Assembly (NCBI RefSeq): GCF_000585355.1
Contig: NZ_KK073873.1
Location: 894,703 to 958,702, forward strand
Length of the DNA stretch: 64,000 nucleotides
Direction of reading: 5' to 3'
Origin: Xylanibacter oryzae DSM 17970
GTDB lineage: Bacteria > Bacteroidota > Bacteroidia > Bacteroidales > Bacteroidaceae
Made by a program: the position numbers and the translations under genes. The notes under the pieces were generated by a model. The model saw only the letters and a list, made by a program, of their open reading frames with translations. It was not told the DNA's origin and did not search any database. Shown here one piece after another: positions 62,952 through 64,000 of this stretch. Each line of letters begins with the position of its first letter. Positions within the stretch are counted from its first letter, which is position 1.

Positions 62952-64000
62952 TATTCGTAACAACCAAGATCAGGCGTGTCATCACGCTTCTTTCCATTAA
63001 GATCATAAATTAGAGAATTAGCAATGCCTGCGTTTATGGCTTTTGATTGAGAATTAAGTCTGAAGTCGTATCGCAGGTTTTTTGTGTCTATAATCTTAAA
63101 ATTTTTGTCTTGAGCATTAATACTGTCAGGTGCTTCCCAAATGATGTTCGACATAGACTTGTCATTGTCAATATGTGGAGTGCAGATCAAACAATGGTCA
63201 AAATTATAATTGAAGTCTATATCATTATTATCTTTTTCGCCCATCAATTCATCATCTGAATAACCTGTTATTATGCTATTTGTAACACGTAAAGAAGATA
63301 ATGCATAATTCCATTCGTTATATTTATTTGCAAACCTCAGAGCGACACCTCTTTCAGAATCGAAAGGATAGAATTGAGCAATAGTTGTATTCATGATGCT
63401 CACATTCCCACCATATATAGCTACGCAATCTCCTAGAGCATTTGATATCTGACAGTTTTCTATGTTGGCTTTACAGTTATATAAAGTCAATCCGTTCCCT
63501 CTACAATTATGTATTATGCTGTTATACATATTTAATCTTGAATTATAAGTAGATGCAGAGTCGCACTCAATACCATATTCACTACTATGGATATCAGTAA
63601 ATCCTATTTCATTATTTACAGATGAAGAATATATGTGAATGCCTCTCCATTGTCCACTCACCATGTTGTATGGCAGATATTCGAGTATATTATCAAGTCT
63701 GTCTCCCCTTAAAGTAATAAACTTTCCTATATCTCCGATACTCTTCAATGTTCCATATACATCTATTCCAGCACCATCATGAAAAAAAATAGAAGTGCCG
63801 GCACTTATTCCTAAAGTAGCATTGCTATCCACCTTAAGAATCCCATATACAATAATCGGTTTTTCTGATGATAAAGTAGTGTCTCCTTTTATTTCGCTGT
63901 TATGCATTACGGTAGCATCCCACGACCATGCATTCAGATTGACTTTTTGCGTTACGCCACTTTCTAGTAAACATGTAAGATTATCTTCCAACTTCTTTGG
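62948..64000 (-). CDS. Right-handed parallel beta-helix protein, N-terminus outside the window
   Basis: The frame is open to the right edge; about 350 residues are visible. Repeated strands (SVNNEIGFTDIHSSEYGIEC, NSIIHNCRGNGLTLYNCKANIENCQI) form a parallel beta-helix like Bacteroidetes cell-surface or glycan-linked proteins. The C-terminus (AINAG, LNGKKRDDTPDLGCYEY) matches the choice-of-anchor Q type ending. Function may be polysaccharide binding or lysis. It converges on the truncated esterase gene. Confidence 0.8.
   Translation of the reverse strand, partial: PKKLEDNLTCLLESGVTQKVNLNAWSWDATVMHNSEIKGDTTLSSEKPIIVYGILKVDSNATLGISAGTSIFFHDGAGIDVYGTLKSIGDIGKFITLRGDRLDNILEYLPYNMVSGQWRGIHIYSSSVNNEIGFTDIHSSEYGIECDSASTYNSRLNMYNSIIHNCRGNGLTLYNCKANIENCQISNALGDCVAIYGGNVSIMNTTIAQFYPFDSERGVALRFANKYNEWNYALSSLRVTNSIITGYSDDELMGEKDNNDIDFNYNFDHCLICTPHIDNDKSMSNIIWEAPDSINAQDKNFKIIDTKNLRYDFRLNSQSKAINAGIANSLIYDLNGKKRDDTPDLGCYEY

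Overview
The window is chromosomal DNA from an anaerobic, saccharolytic Bacteroidales bacterium, most likely a Prevotella-type organism. The DNA is AT-rich. Promoters follow the Bacteroidetes pattern (about -33 TTTG, -7 TAnnTTTG) and Shine-Dalgarno sequences are weak or absent. Typical Bacteroidetes families are present: DUF4270, DUF4421, DUF1460, a TonB-dependent receptor with a carboxypeptidase-like plug domain, a lipidated TamA (TamL), bifunctional HisB, and a propionate-type methylmalonyl-CoA decarboxylase cluster. No rRNA, CRISPR array, intact insertion sequence, prophage or restriction system was seen. Most of the window is core housekeeping sequence.

Layout. 1-9.2 kb: an edge-truncated electron-bifurcating or glutamate-synthase-like flavoprotein with serS; the rplU-rpmA operon with a structured leader and a candidate small RNA upstream; dapA overlapping an AraC regulator; rubrerythrin; ansA divergent from uxaC. 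9.3-18.3 kb: one long operon of an orphan Wza-like export lipoprotein, glmS, a PurF-type amidotransferase, carA and carB. 18.3-22.3 kb: an operon on the opposite strand of tatA, tatC, a NapH/NapG-like membrane polyferredoxin and a Tat-signal aldo/keto reductase, which looks like a self-contained exported redox module. 22.5-23.2 kb: tRNA-Asp followed by about 500 bp of non-coding sequence with degenerate repeats.

23.2-44.3 kb: hisB with a membrane protein; a Gfo/Idh oxidoreductase, DUF4421, DUF1460 and pcrA run; a DUF4270 operon with a truncated GT5-like protein and a 45-residue microprotein; panC-panD; mce-mmdA-(52-residue protein)-BCCP for succinate to propionate conversion; TonB receptor with an SpoU methyltransferase; TamL; a small lipoprotein; an MBL-fold hydrolase. 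44.4-49.1 kb: tRNA-Lys, a gene-poor kilobase, tRNA-Arg, htpG with a sigma-54-like promoter match, an ECF sigma factor, tRNA-Ser and tRNA-Glu. 49.1-64 kb: protein-tyrosine phosphatase, pepD, a 33-residue membrane ORF, an OmpH-like protein, nth, DUF2461, recQ, a short AraC protein, DPP III, a HEAT-like alkylation-repair protein, a Fur-family regulator, purA, hisS, a CE12 esterase carrying only a stump of a CE8 pectin esterase, and a beta-helix protein running off the right edge.

The observations most worth following are the Tat-redox operon (with an internal KR-type Tat-like motif in the polyferredoxin), the sigma-54-like element upstream of htpG, the shared extended motif at all four tRNA promoters, the soluble OadG-tail-like 52-residue protein without a neighbouring oadB, the catalytically stripped GT5-like protein, the candidate small RNA at 3.8 kb, and the truncated CE8 domain. 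All functional calls come from reading the sequence and recalled family features; no database search was run.
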